Source of the DNA: Brevibacillus brevis
GTDB lineage: Bacteria; Bacillota; Bacilli; Brevibacillales; Brevibacillaceae
Length of the DNA stretch: 64,000 nt
Reading direction: 5' to 3'
NCBI RefSeq assembly: GCF_900637055.1
Contig: NZ_LR134338.1
Span: forward strand, 6,287,501 to 6,351,500
The notes beneath the pieces are model-generated. The model was given only the letters and a program-made list of their open reading frames with translations, was not told the DNA's origin and searched no databases. How positions within the stretch are numbered: the first letter of the stretch is position 1; each line of letters starts with the position of its first letter. Shown here in pieces: positions 1 to 8,715 of this stretch. The position numbers and the translations under genes were made by a program.

Positions 1-1262
1 CTGTTCATTGAGTCAGCTAGAGAAAGGCAGCACAAGGTTTCTTCAATCCCTTTCTCTATACGTCCTTTATTAAATTCATAAATGGCAGTTTGAGACCGGA
101 ACTGGAGTTGCCTGTCCAATCCAATTGCTTCGGTAAATTGATCAAAAGTAGCAATATGCGAAGAAAAACGTTTAAGTATTTCATCCACACAAAAATGGTA
201 GGTATTCGCCGATTTCATAATGGAAATTAACCCCGCGAGTATTTCATTCGTTGGAAGACTATCAAGATAGTCTGTATACTCTTCTATGATGCTTGTATTG
301 CCACCCAATACTTCTAACGTGTACATGTTAGCCTTCGCCCAGACGCTGAATTTCTCAACCTCTTTGTATCCAACTTCATCAAGCAGTTCAAACCAACTTA
401 GATCTGCATAGCCTTGTACATACGTTTTTGCTTGTTCGTATAGCCCTTGCATCTCCAATGCCAAACCTTTAAATAAATGTCCCATACCATAATAAAAGAC
501 GAAATGACGTTCTGTTTCCAGAGGTTCGCTTTTTTTGTTTCTTTTCAACCTATCCAACTCATGTATGTAAATCGTTTCTGCAAGAAACCGTAATTCATCT
601 GCATACTGCTCTGATTTCTTCCATTTCTGCAAAGCGAAACAAACTCGCGTTAATTGAAATAAGGCATCCAACTGATAGTTTTCAGGAAGCCTATTCCGAT
701 AAGGGGAAAACCGAATAACTGCCTCCCCATTTTCTTCTGAATTGGTCCCGAGTGCAGCTCGAAATAATCGATACTGACTCATTACGAATTGGTCAGAATG
801 TCCATCCTTCTCACTATCAACAACAGCCTGATAAAAAGGTACGGACTCTTTTTGTTTCCCGCTTTCATATAGCTGTTCCGCCACTAAAAAGAGGGTCGAG
901 ATATTCTTTGGATTCTCCAACAATTTAGGAACAACCTCGTCTATACAATCCTGCCGCCCAACCTCCGCGCATCGTATCAAATAAGGGATCAACCGAGGCC
1001 GCGATATTCTGCCCTCTGATATGCATTCTTCCGTATACAATTCGTACAACCAACCTGGCTCGCGTCCAAAGACCGCCGCTAGCGCATCTAATTGACCAAT
1101 GGTCATAGCCCGCGGTGGATTTCCGTTCAGAATTTCGCTCAAACTCCCATGGTTGATGCCCGTTAATTCACCTAATTTACTCAAGGTATAGCCGCACTCT
1201 CTACGGTGTCTTTCAATCTCTGACCGCAGCGACCAGTGCATCGTCCCTTGCAGCCCCCCCAT
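1..1262 (-). CDS. XRE-family HTH regulator with TPR-type C-terminal region (partial, 3' end outside window)
   Basis: The minus frame is open from position 1262 to the window edge (about 420 codons). Residues about 8-70 form a helix-turn-helix of the Cro/CI type (RECGYTLSKLGELTGINHGS region). The rest is alpha-helical, with repeated aromatic and leucine spacing typical of TPR arrays. This architecture is shared by RRNPP-type peptide-responsive regulators (Rap/PlcR/AimR-like); peptide control here is inference. The start at 1262 was chosen for an AGGGGA ribosome site about 10 nt upstream; an in-frame ATG at 1241 is the alternative. A perfect dyad sits in the spacer of its putative promoter, suggesting autoregulation. 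Confidence 0.75.
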   Translation of the reverse strand, partial: MGGLQGTMHWSLRSEIERHRRECGYTLSKLGELTGINHGSLSEILNGNPPRAMTIGQLDALAAVFGREPGWLYELYTEECISEGRISRPRLIPYLIRCAEVGRQDCIDEVVPKLLENPKNISTLFLVAEQLYESGKQKESVPFYQAVVDSEKDGHSDQFVMSQYRLFRAALGTNSEENGEAVIRFSPYRNRLPENYQLDALFQLTRVCFALQKWKKSEQYADELRFLAETIYIHELDRLKRNKKSEPLETERHFVFYYGMGHLFKGLALEMQGLYEQAKTYVQGYADLSWFELLDEVGYKEVEKFSVWAKANMYTLEVLGGNTSIIEEYTDYLDSLPTNEILAGLISIMKSANTYHFCVDEILKRFSSHIATFDQFTEAIGLDRQLQFRSQTAIYEFNKGRIEKGIEETLCCLSLADSMN

Positions 1263-1290
1263 AAAGAATCATCCCCTAATTTTTTCCTTT

Positions 1291-1319
1291 ATTTTACAAT
1301 AAAATTAGTTTTATTGGAA
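1291..1319 (-). promoter_or_regulatory. Putative promoter with 20-bp dyad operator upstream of HTH-TPR gene
   Basis: A perfect inverted repeat, CAATAAAA-TTAG-TTTTATTG, lies at 1297-1316. On the minus strand it falls between a weak -35 (TTCCAA, 1314-1319) and a -10 (TAAAAT, 1291-1296) separated by 17 bp. A dyad between the promoter boxes is the expected place for a repressor operator, most simply that of the downstream HTH protein. Confidence 0.4.
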
Positions 1320-1408
1320 GTTTTAGTTTTATATTTTTTAACATTTCAGTAAACTAGTTCGTCACTTTTCGCACAATTCCTCCAATGTCTTGCGAATACA
1401 GCCTCGTA

Positions 1409-1614
1409 GGAAGAAGCGGATTTCCAGTCCTAGCGCCTCTGGAGCCCTCCCCAGCTCCGAAATAAATAGCGGGGGTTTTCAGCTTCAACCTCTGAAAAAA
1501 CATCCTCGAAACTCTACTTTTGAAGCGCTCCCGCTATTTATTTCGGAGCGAACAGAACCCGCCCTCAGCAGGGCGTAGGCCGAAGCGTAGACTGGAAATC
1601 CGCTTCTTCCCTCC
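1409..1614. repeat. Long imperfect inverted-repeat element (about 200 bp)
   Basis: The left block GAAGAAGCGGATTTCCAGTC (about 1411-1430) is matched in reverse complement at about 1588-1608. An inner block GCTCCGAAATAAATAGCGGG (about 1455-1474) is matched at about 1530-1549. The loops between the blocks are less conserved. No convincing protein is encoded. The element fills the intergenic space between mdh and the HTH-TPR gene. It could be a MITE-like or other dispersed palindromic element, or encode a strongly folded RNA. Confidence 0.6.
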
Positions 1615-1639
1615 ACTACGGCTACTCTATCCACATTGT

Positions 1640-1673
1640 AAAAAAAGCTCCGCCAATACATCTGGCGAAGCTT
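1640..1673 (-). terminator. Rho-independent terminator of the eut-mdh operon
   Basis: On the minus strand AAGCTTCGCCA, a short loop and TGGCGGAGCTT form a stem that is followed by a T run. It lies just downstream of the mdh stop codon. Confidence 0.85.
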
Positions 1674-1690
1674 TCCTTTTCATTCTTTGC

Positions 1691-2632
1691 TTATTGCATA
1701 GCTACTTTCATAACCGCCCGAACGGAATCTGCGGATTTATCCAAGGCTGCTTTCTCAGCAGGAGTCAGATCCAGCTCGATGACTTGCTCGATACCATTTC
1801 CGCCCAAGAGAGTTGGTACGCCCAGGTAGATATCGTTGTAGCCATACTCGCCTTGGAGCAAAGCGATGGATGGCAGGATGCGCTTCTTGTCTTTCAAGAT
1901 CGCTTCTGCCATTTCTACCAGAGCTGCCGCAGGTGCATAGTAAGCGGAACCGTTGCCCAAGAGAGCTACGATCTCGCCGCCGCCTTTGCGTGTACGCTCG
2001 ACGATGGCATCCAGACGATCTTGTGGGATCAATTTTTCGAGTGGGATACCACCAGCGTAGGAGTAACGCAAGAGTGGCACCATATCGTCACCGTGACCGC
2101 CCAATACGAAGCCCGATACGTCATTTACAGATACATTCAGTTCCATCGCTACGAAAGTACGGAAGCGAGCTGTATCCAGTACGCCGGATTGACCGATTAC
2201 GCGGTGTTTCGGGAAGCCGGACGTTTTGTAGAATGTATAGGTCATCGCATCTACCGGGTTGGACAGGATGAGTACGATGGAGTTTGGTGCATATGTTTTC
2301 ACTTGCTCAGCAACCGAGCGCATGATGGCTGCATTCGTTGCTACCAAGTCGTCGCGGGACATGCCTGGCTTGCGGGCAATCCCTGCTGTAATAATTACGA
2401 TATCGGAGCCTTCGATGTCTTTGTAGTCAGAAGTACCTGTGATGCTAGCATCGAAGCCGAGAACGGGGGAAGCTTCCATCATGTCGAGTGCTTTACCCTT
2501 CGTTGGGTTTTCCAATTGAGGGATATCGACCAAAACGATGTCAGCCAGCTCTTTTTGCGCCATGATGAACGCAGTTGTCGCTCCAGTAAAACCACTACCG
2601 ATTACGGCTACTTTTTTTCTGCGAAATGTCAT
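1691..2632 (-). CDS. mdh: Malate dehydrogenase (LDH-like type)
   Basis: The 313-aa protein has an N-terminal Rossmann fold with [10 protein letters not shown] (residues about 12-21), the substrate-loop motif RKPGMSR and the catalytic-histidine region HGDDMVPL. It matches LDH-like NAD-dependent malate dehydrogenases, which interconvert malate and oxaloacetate in the cytosol. The start ATG has GAGGAGG upstream. It is the last gene of the eut operon, 20 nt after eutC and before a strong terminator. Malate dehydrogenase is not a standard eut gene. It may balance NADH or feed acetyl-CoA into the TCA or glyoxylate cycle, which is inference. Confidence 0.9.
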   Translation of the reverse strand: MTFRRKKVAVIGSGFTGATTAFIMAQKELADIVLVDIPQLENPTKGKALDMMEASPVLGFDASITGTSDYKDIEGSDIVIITAGIARKPGMSRDDLVATNAAIMRSVAEQVKTYAPNSIVLILSNPVDAMTYTFYKTSGFPKHRVIGQSGVLDTARFRTFVAMELNVSVNDVSGFVLGGHGDDMVPLLRYSYAGGIPLEKLIPQDRLDAIVERTRKGGGEIVALLGNGSAYYAPAAALVEMAEAILKDKKRILPSIALLQGEYGYNDIYLGVPTLLGGNGIEQVIELDLTPAEKAALDKSADSVRAVMKVAMQ

Positions 2633-2652
2633 GCTGAATCCTCCTCGTCATG

Positions 2653-3594
2653 TTACAAGACTAGTTTTACACCACTTGCTTTTTGCTCCAGCATTTTGGA
2701 GAGGATTGTCCCAATGTGGGCCCCCGCCTCAACCGGAGATGTACCTTGACGATGAATATTCGAGATCACTGTACGCTCTGATTCTACCATACCTTTGCGT
2801 GGACGGTAGCACATGTACGCACTCATGGAATGTGCCGTAACCAATCCTGGACGTTCTCCGATCAGGAGTACCAATACTTCTGGCTCCAAAATCTCGCCGA
2901 CGTGATCCATGCTGGCTACGCGTCCGCCTTTGATAAAAAACGGAGTGCCGCAGGTCAGTCCGTAGCTTTTCAGAGAGTCCATCAGGGATGGAAGCACGTC
3001 TTTCAGGTTTGCATCCACCGCAGCGGCACTCAAGCCGTCTGAAACGACGATTTGTACCTGCGGTTTCTTTTGGCCGCGCTCTTGCAGCAAGCGCACGCCT
3101 TCCTCGGTGAGGACGCGCCCCATATCCGGGCGCTTTAGATAGTTTTCGGTGTTGTCATACTGTGTCTCCACTGTGAACAAGGAAAACTGATCGAGCACCG
3201 CTTGACTGACTTCACCATATACAGCATCTACAGCCGCAGCATGGTCGCGACGCAGTTCAAGCATCGTCTTGGTCAAAGGTCTCACACCTGCACGCCAAAC
3301 TCCGATGCGCGCTGGCGTACTGGACAGCAGTTCATCCAAGCCTTCCTTGTACTTCGGATTCGGTACATGCGATGTTCTCTCTGGTTCTTTCGATGGAGCA
3401 AGCTGCTCATTCACCGCTGGAGCTTGCGTCGGAGCCGTCGTCGCATTCGCTACCGAATCTGCCTTTGGCTCCGATCTCAGTTGGATCAAGCCTGTCTCTG
3501 CTTTTGGTGACGGAGCTTGTTCGCTAACCTCACCCAGCTTCTTTTGCAGTTCTGCTACTACTTTATCTACCAAGAAATCTAATTGTTGTTCCAT
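2653..3594 (-). CDS. eutC: Ethanolamine ammonia-lyase small subunit
   Basis: EutC is the small subunit of the adenosylcobalamin-dependent lyase that converts ethanolamine to acetaldehyde and ammonia inside the microcompartment. The 313-aa protein has a variable, Ala/Pro-rich N-terminal linker up to about residue 85, as in other EutC proteins where this segment can act in encapsulation. The conserved core follows (RIGVWRAGVRPLT, VSDGLSAAAVDAN, LIGERPGLVTAHSMSAYM). The start ATG is preceded by AGGAGG. It follows eutB by about 20 nt. Confidence 0.95.
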   Translation of the reverse strand: MEQQLDFLVDKVVAELQKKLGEVSEQAPSPKAETGLIQLRSEPKADSVANATTAPTQAPAVNEQLAPSKEPERTSHVPNPKYKEGLDELLSSTPARIGVWRAGVRPLTKTMLELRRDHAAAVDAVYGEVSQAVLDQFSLFTVETQYDNTENYLKRPDMGRVLTEEGVRLLQERGQKKPQVQIVVSDGLSAAAVDANLKDVLPSLMDSLKSYGLTCGTPFFIKGGRVASMDHVGEILEPEVLVLLIGERPGLVTAHSMSAYMCYRPRKGMVESERTVISNIHRQGTSPVEAGAHIGTILSKMLEQKASGVKLVL

Positions 3595-3614
3595 CCGTCT
3601 TTCACCTCCTGATC

Positions 3615-4976
3615 TTACATGAAGATTGTCGGATCGCCTGCTTTTGCAGTCAGCCTACCGTTTTCCATGATGCCCATTTTCTCCAGCCATTTTTCAAAAT
3701 CAGGAGCAGGTCGCAGTCCCATCACTTCACGGAACGCGGCAATATCATGGAAGCTCGTCGATTGATAGTTGAGCATGACATCGTCTGCCATGGCTACGCC
3801 GATAACAAAGTTAACGCCTGCCGACGAGAGCAAAATGCCGAGATTGTCCATATCGTTTTGATCGACCTTCATGTGGTTCGTGTAGCATACGTCACAGCCC
3901 ATCGGCAAACCGTGCATTTTACCCATGTAATGGTCTTCCAGACCCGCGCGGATAACTTGACGGCTGTCGTACAAATACTCAGGTCCAATGAAGCCAACTA
4001 CTGTGTTCACGATAAACGGATTGTACTTGCGAGCAAGTCCGTAGCAGCGCGCTTCCATCGTTACCTGGTCCATGCCGTGATGCGCCTCGGAAGACAGCTC
4101 AGAGCCTTGACCTGTCTCGAAATACCAGAAGTTCGGCCCGTAGGAGGTGCCCTCTTTGCGCATCAGCTCATCTGCTTCATCCAGCAGTGCTACATCAATA
4201 CCAAATGCCTTGTTTCCTTTTTCACTGCCCGCCAAACTCTGGAAAATCAAGTCTGCTGGTGCCCCATTACGGATGGCACGCATTTGCGTGGATACGTGAG
4301 CCAATACGCAGTTTTGTGTCGGGATATCGAACTTGGTCATCACGTCTTTGGTCATGTTCAAAATATCTTTCACGCTGTCCGCTGTATCGATAACCGGGTT
4401 AATCCCGATTACCGCATCGCCAATACCGTAGCTCAATCCTTCATACAGGGATGCCTTGATGCCTTGTACGTTATCGGATGGATGGTTCGGCTGTACACGA
4501 GAAGCCAATACGCCTCTCTGACCGATTGCCGTGTTGGCATGCGTCACAACTTTGATCTTGGACGCAGCCGTAATCAAGTCGAGGTTGCTCATGAGCTTGG
4601 CGGTTGCTGCGATCATTTCACTGGACAAGCCGCGGCTGATGCGCTTGAGTTCATTATCGCCTGCTTGATGGCTCAAAATGTACTCGCGGAGTTCTGCTAC
4701 ACTCCAGTTTTTGATTTCGTTGTAAATTTTTTCGTTGATTCCTTCTTCGATCACACGGGATACTTCGTCTTCTTCTGCCGGAACCATCGGATTGTTGCGG
4801 ATGTCCGCCAGCGTCAGATCAGCCAAAACTTGCTTGGCAGCTACACGTTCCCGGGAATCAGCAGCGGCGAGACCAGCCAGCTGGTCGCCTGATTTATCTT
4901 CATTAGCCTTCGCGAAAACTTCTTTCAAATCGCGAAATTGATAGGTCTGTCCAAGCACAGTCGTTTTCGTGTTCAT
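3615..4976 (-). CDS. eutB: Ethanolamine ammonia-lyase large subunit
   Basis: EutB is the catalytic TIM-barrel subunit of the ethanolamine ammonia-lyase, with the active site shared with bound adenosylcobalamin. The 453-aa length is normal for the family and the sequence is conserved end to end (TAIGQRGVLASRVQPNHPSD, VIGINPVIDTADSV, YFETGQGSELSSEAHHG). I chose the ATG at 4976 because AGGGG lies 8 nt upstream; a GTG at 4985 is in frame but badly spaced. It sits between eutA and eutC. Confidence 0.96.
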   Translation of the reverse strand: MNTKTTVLGQTYQFRDLKEVFAKANEDKSGDQLAGLAAADSRERVAAKQVLADLTLADIRNNPMVPAEEDEVSRVIEEGINEKIYNEIKNWSVAELREYILSHQAGDNELKRISRGLSSEMIAATAKLMSNLDLITAASKIKVVTHANTAIGQRGVLASRVQPNHPSDNVQGIKASLYEGLSYGIGDAVIGINPVIDTADSVKDILNMTKDVMTKFDIPTQNCVLAHVSTQMRAIRNGAPADLIFQSLAGSEKGNKAFGIDVALLDEADELMRKEGTSYGPNFWYFETGQGSELSSEAHHGMDQVTMEARCYGLARKYNPFIVNTVVGFIGPEYLYDSRQVIRAGLEDHYMGKMHGLPMGCDVCYTNHMKVDQNDMDNLGILLSSAGVNFVIGVAMADDVMLNYQSTSFHDIAAFREVMGLRPAPDFEKWLEKMGIMENGRLTAKAGDPTIFM

Positions 4977-4996
4977 CACGTCCACCCCTTCTTACG

Positions 4997-6457
4997 TTAC
5001 GGCCTCTCATCAAACGCGAGTGTTTTGACGACGACGGGAATGATCGTTCCCGAGATCGGCTCACCGAGATCGATGTAATCGCCGTATTCCACACGCACCT
5101 GATCGATGCAAATGATTTCCGGTGCCCCTTTGCAACGCAGCGCCAAGGCCTGCCCAAGCGCTTTGGCCATATCTGTTTCACAGATGACGACCATGGTCTG
5201 GCTCTCAGGGAAAGTTGCCCGGTATTGCTCCGACAGCTCCTGGGACAGCGTCTGCAGCAGAGCGTACGAGCAGTACCCGATGCCGGAGATCGCGAGTGCG
5301 AAAGGAATCCCTGTCGTTTTTTCAAACAGGCGCTCACCCAGTTGGTAGATCGAAGCCACTTCCTGTCGCAGTCGTGTGGCATCTGCCAATTGTTCTTCGG
5401 TAAGCTCCAGCTTGAGAATCGGAATATTTTTGATCGGCAACAGCTCCGGCTTGATATGCACGGTTGAACCACTAATCTCCGTGCTCTGCATCCCCGCGCC
5501 AATTACTGTTGCCCGTACCGTTTGATCCGGGTCTAGCCACTGTACCGGATACGTCCCTTTTTCGCGCTCCTGCTGGAGTACATATCCGAGCAGTGGTCCA
5601 AAATCGCCATATCGGCTCGCATCCGAAATATCTTTGACGGGAGGTCCGCTCATAAGCAGACCCACACCGCCTGAGACAGTCAATTCATCAACAGGGATGG
5701 AATCGCGCAAATGCTGTCCCACTACGAGCAAGCCTGATACTTGGCGCTCTTTGCCCGTCAAATAATCGAGCATACTGCGTCCCAGCTGTTCGGCAACCTC
5801 TGTGAGCTGCGCGAATCCGATTTCCTGTCCGACTTGAATACGCAGTCCTTTTGCCGTCAGCCATTGTTGAATGTTCGGCGACACGTATTGAACGACACCT
5901 TGCGGACTGAGACGGATCAGTCTTCCTCCGACGTGGAACGTAACCGTTGCAATCGCTCGGCCACGTTGGAAGTAGGCGGCATTCGCTGTTCCTCCGCCAA
6001 TATCGACATTGACGATTACACCTTGCATGGCTTGCGAGCGTTTTTCTGCGCCAGCGCCCTTGCCCGCCAGCACGCCTTCGAGGTCAGCACCTGCTGTCGC
6101 TACCACGAAATCCCCGGAGCGTTCAGCCAGCAGATGAACGATATGCTGTGCGTTCTTTTTGCTGGCTGTTTCTCCGGTAATGATAACCGCCCCGGACTTG
6201 ATTTGAGACAAGCTGATCTGTGCCTTGTCGTACTCGGCTGCAAGAATCGCTCCGATTCCGTCAGCGTCGATTTCATCAAATCCGATGAGCGGTGTGGAAT
6301 GTACTTCACTCGCATACAGCAATTGTCGCTCCACGATCTGATAACGCGGCAGCGAAAACGTGCTGGACATGCGACCCAATCGCAATCGGCTGACGATCAT
6401 TTTGGTCGTGCTTGTTCCCACATCGATTCCGACGCTTTGGATCCATTGTTCGTCCAT
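4997..6457 (-). CDS. eutA: Ethanolamine ammonia-lyase reactivating factor EutA
   Basis: EutA is an ASKHA-fold ATPase that reactivates the lyase by exchanging damaged cobalamin. The ATP-binding motifs are visible: GIDVGTSTTKMIVSR near the N terminus and VDIGGGTANAAYF in the middle. The start at 6457 (486 aa) is set by a strong AAGGAGG; a longer frame to 6544 would run through the leader terminator and lacks a ribosome site. The gene has its own leader attenuator, so eutABC-mdh can be switched on by EutV independently of the upstream genes. Confidence 0.95.
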   Translation of the reverse strand: MDEQWIQSVGIDVGTSTTKMIVSRLRLGRMSSTFSLPRYQIVERQLLYASEVHSTPLIGFDEIDADGIGAILAAEYDKAQISLSQIKSGAVIITGETASKKNAQHIVHLLAERSGDFVVATAGADLEGVLAGKGAGAEKRSQAMQGVIVNVDIGGGTANAAYFQRGRAIATVTFHVGGRLIRLSPQGVVQYVSPNIQQWLTAKGLRIQVGQEIGFAQLTEVAEQLGRSMLDYLTGKERQVSGLLVVGQHLRDSIPVDELTVSGGVGLLMSGPPVKDISDASRYGDFGPLLGYVLQQEREKGTYPVQWLDPDQTVRATVIGAGMQSTEISGSTVHIKPELLPIKNIPILKLELTEEQLADATRLRQEVASIYQLGERLFEKTTGIPFALAISGIGYCSYALLQTLSQELSEQYRATFPESQTMVVICETDMAKALGQALALRCKGAPEIICIDQVRVEYGDYIDLGEPISGTIIPVVVKTLAFDERP

Positions 6458-6499
6458 ATGAACCTCCTTGAACCATTGGCGTGCCAGAAGGGCCTTACG

Positions 6500-6560
6500 A
6501 AAAAACGCTTGAACAGCCGGTTCCTTGCTCCCGGTCTGATTCAAGCGCCTTTGCTCTCTT
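6500..6560 (-). promoter_or_regulatory. EutV-type antiterminator hairpin overlapping an intrinsic terminator, eutA leader
   Basis: On the minus strand CGCTTGAA (6547-6540) pairs with TTCAAGCG (6513-6506), followed by six Ts: an intrinsic terminator between eutV and eutA. Immediately 5' and overlapping it is a hairpin AGC-AAAGGC-GCT whose hexaloop has A at position 1 and G at position 4, the signature recognised by ANTAR proteins. The two structures are mutually exclusive. The P1 hairpin normally found upstream was not clear to me. Confidence 0.65.
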
Positions 6561-6599
6561 CGTATCTACTTGTCACTGCTTTTTATGATAACGTCAGTA

Positions 6600-7190
6600 C
6601 TAGCCTTGCGTGAAAATGGCCTGCTCGCCCGACAAAATTTCCTCTGCCAGCTTCACAAGCGGCATGCGCCGTTGCATGCTTACTTGCTGCATCCATTTGT
6701 AAGCCGCATCCTCTTCCAAGGATAGGGCACTCATCCGCTTTCCTTTTGCCTTTTCCACTGCCTTGCGATCCTCGATCTTTTGCTTCAGATCATTGATATC
6801 CTTCTTCAGTGAAACGACTTTTTCCTTTTGACTGAGTGCGATTTCTACTGCGGGAATCAAATCATCCTCCGACACCGGCTTCACCAAGTAAGCCGTCACA
6901 CCCGCTTTTCTGGCATCCTGGACGAGTTCCTTTTGGCTATAAGCCGTCAAGAGAAGAATGGAACTGTCTGAAAAGGAACGAATGATACTGCTTGCCTTGA
7001 TTCCATTCAAGACAGGCATTTTCACATCCATGATGATCAGATCGGGCTTGTGACGATGGGCCTGTTCGACTGCCTCTTCTCCGTTTTTCGCCTCGGCAAC
7101 CACTAAATACCCTTCATTTTCGAGCATCTCGCGCAAATCCATGCGAATAATCGGCTCGTCATCAACCACCATAATCTTCGGCTGTGTCAT
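6600..7190 (-). CDS. eutV: EutV response regulator with ANTAR RNA-binding domain
   Basis: The 196-aa protein has a receiver domain (KIMVVDDEP, phospho-acceptor in LIIMDVKMP, LVKPVSEDD), a coiled-coil linker (KKDINDLKQKIEDRKAVEKAKG) and a C-terminal ANTAR domain (SALSLEEDAAYKWMQQVSMQRRMPLVKLAEEIL). In Enterococcus and Listeria, phosphorylated EutV binds dual hairpins in eut leaders and prevents termination. The start at 7190 follows AGGAGG by 6 nt; a longer frame lacks a site. It overlaps the 3' end of eutW by 29 nt. Two likely RNA targets are in this window. Confidence 0.93.
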   Translation of the reverse strand: MTQPKIMVVDDEPIIRMDLREMLENEGYLVVAEAKNGEEAVEQAHRHKPDLIIMDVKMPVLNGIKASSIIRSFSDSSILLLTAYSQKELVQDARKAGVTAYLVKPVSEDDLIPAVEIALSQKEKVVSLKKDINDLKQKIEDRKAVEKAKGKRMSALSLEEDAAYKWMQQVSMQRRMPLVKLAEEILSGEQAIFTQG

Positions 7191-8622
7191 CTTCATCCTC
7201 CTTTTGGATCGGATAGAGGATGGTAACCTCTGTTCCGTTCCCAGTATTGCGGAAATGCATCGTGCCCTCGAGGTCTTCCCTGACCAGTGTATCGACAATT
7301 TTCAGGCCGAGATGGCCCTTTTTGTGGATTTGCTCCATGTCCTCGATGCCTACCCCGTCATCTGTCACAGACAGACTAACGAAGTCTTCCTTGGCGACGA
7401 GTGCAATGGAGATTTTCCCTTCTTGCTGCTCATGAAAACCATGAATCATGCAATTTTGAATCAGCTCGGTGACGATCAAGGCAAACGATGTTGCTTTGTT
7501 GGACGGCAGATACACCGATTCGCCCGTCACCACGACGTGTATAGCTTGCTCAGAACGCCTCATCGAAGAGACGATTATTTTCGATATTTTGGTTAAAATC
7601 TCTTTGAAGTCAATCTGCTCCAGACCATCCTGTGCCAAGTATTCGTGAATAATGGCGATGCTGTTGATGCGATTGATGCTTTCCCGGTATACCTTTTCAA
7701 TCTCGTTGGACTGCGAACGCCGCATTTGCAGACGCAGCAGGCTAGAGATGGTTTGCAAATTGTTTTTGACCCGGTGGTGAATCTCTTTAATCACCGCGGA
7801 TTTGATCATTAATTGCTTTTCTTTTTCCCGAATGTCCGATATGTCTCGCAGGAGAATGAATCCCCCGATGATGTCTTGCTTGCGGACGGACGAAACCGCT
7901 TTCATCATGATAAAATGTTTGCCTTTTGACAGCTCCTCCTGAATGTAACCCCCGTTGCGCACAAAATTTTCCGGGGTAACTCTCCAGGAAAAAATACGTT
8001 CGATGCTCTCGCCTTTTTCCGGCCGTTCAAAGCCGATCAAGGAGAGCAGCTTGTGGGCACGTCCATTGGCGTACGTGATAACCCCACTCTGATCAAACAA
8101 AATCATGCCCTCGTGCAAAAGCGACGAAATGGGCAGATCAGGCACAGCGAACTGGATGAGCGTCTCACTTAAATGCTCCGTTGTTTCCTTGAGCATTTCG
8201 ACGTTCTTTTCCTGTTCCACCTGTTTGGATATATCTTGTTCAGTTATCAAGGTCCCGATTGTTTTTCCAGCGGCATTCGTGATGGGTACGACGCTTTGTC
8301 GCATCACGACCTGCTCCTGTGAAACCCCACGTGAACCGATGACGGGCTTGCCTGTAGTCAGACAATACATAACAGCCGGCTCATTAATCGCCGTCGCCAA
8401 ATGCCCTACGACCGATCCACTGTACATAGAGCGTGCCGTACTCGGTGCAGCTTGTGCGACTACCATCGCAGCGCTCCGATCTACCGTCGGACAGTCAATA
8501 AACATGTCCGCTTGAGACAGATCAGCAAAAATCTGAAGCTTGGAAGCCAGATCCTCCACAATCCGAATGTCGTCATCACTCAACGTCGTGGACGCTTTGC
8601 ACACTTCTCGTATTGATTGCAT
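7162..8622 (-). CDS. eutW: EutW sensor histidine kinase
   Basis: This 486-aa kinase has no transmembrane segment. The N-terminal region (about 1-150) is a GAF-like ethanolamine sensor domain, followed by a PAS domain (LHEGMILFDQSGVITYANGRAHKLL) and a HisKA_2-type phosphoacceptor helix with KEIHHRVKNNLQTISSLLRL. The C-terminal ATPase domain carries ELIQNCMIHGF and DDGVGI motifs. It phosphorylates EutV in response to ethanolamine in the known systems. The ATG at 8622 is preceded by AGAGG. It is followed by and overlaps eutV. Confidence 0.92.
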   Translation of the reverse strand: MQSIREVCKASTTLSDDDIRIVEDLASKLQIFADLSQADMFIDCPTVDRSAAMVVAQAAPSTARSMYSGSVVGHLATAINEPAVMYCLTTGKPVIGSRGVSQEQVVMRQSVVPITNAAGKTIGTLITEQDISKQVEQEKNVEMLKETTEHLSETLIQFAVPDLPISSLLHEGMILFDQSGVITYANGRAHKLLSLIGFERPEKGESIERIFSWRVTPENFVRNGGYIQEELSKGKHFIMMKAVSSVRKQDIIGGFILLRDISDIREKEKQLMIKSAVIKEIHHRVKNNLQTISSLLRLQMRRSQSNEIEKVYRESINRINSIAIIHEYLAQDGLEQIDFKEILTKISKIIVSSMRRSEQAIHVVVTGESVYLPSNKATSFALIVTELIQNCMIHGFHEQQEGKISIALVAKEDFVSLSVTDDGVGIEDMEQIHKKGHLGLKIVDTLVREDLEGTMHFRNTGNGTEVTILYPIQKEDEDDTAEDYGG

Positions 8623-8715
8623 GTGAACCTCTTTTCACCTGCTAGGAGTTGATATGACCTCATTTTCTCACAGACACGCTGCGGCGGAAAGGGGTGTAAT
8701 ACTGGTTACTCTCAC

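Noticed and set aside
1520-2749. 409-codon plus-strand frame over mdh
   Set aside because: It is an antisense shadow of mdh and the inverted-repeat region; composition (many Cys, His, Arg) is not protein-like.
3747-4892. Long plus-strand frame (381 codons) opposite eutB
   Set aside because: It mirrors the codon structure of eutB on the other strand, has no family features and no ribosome site.
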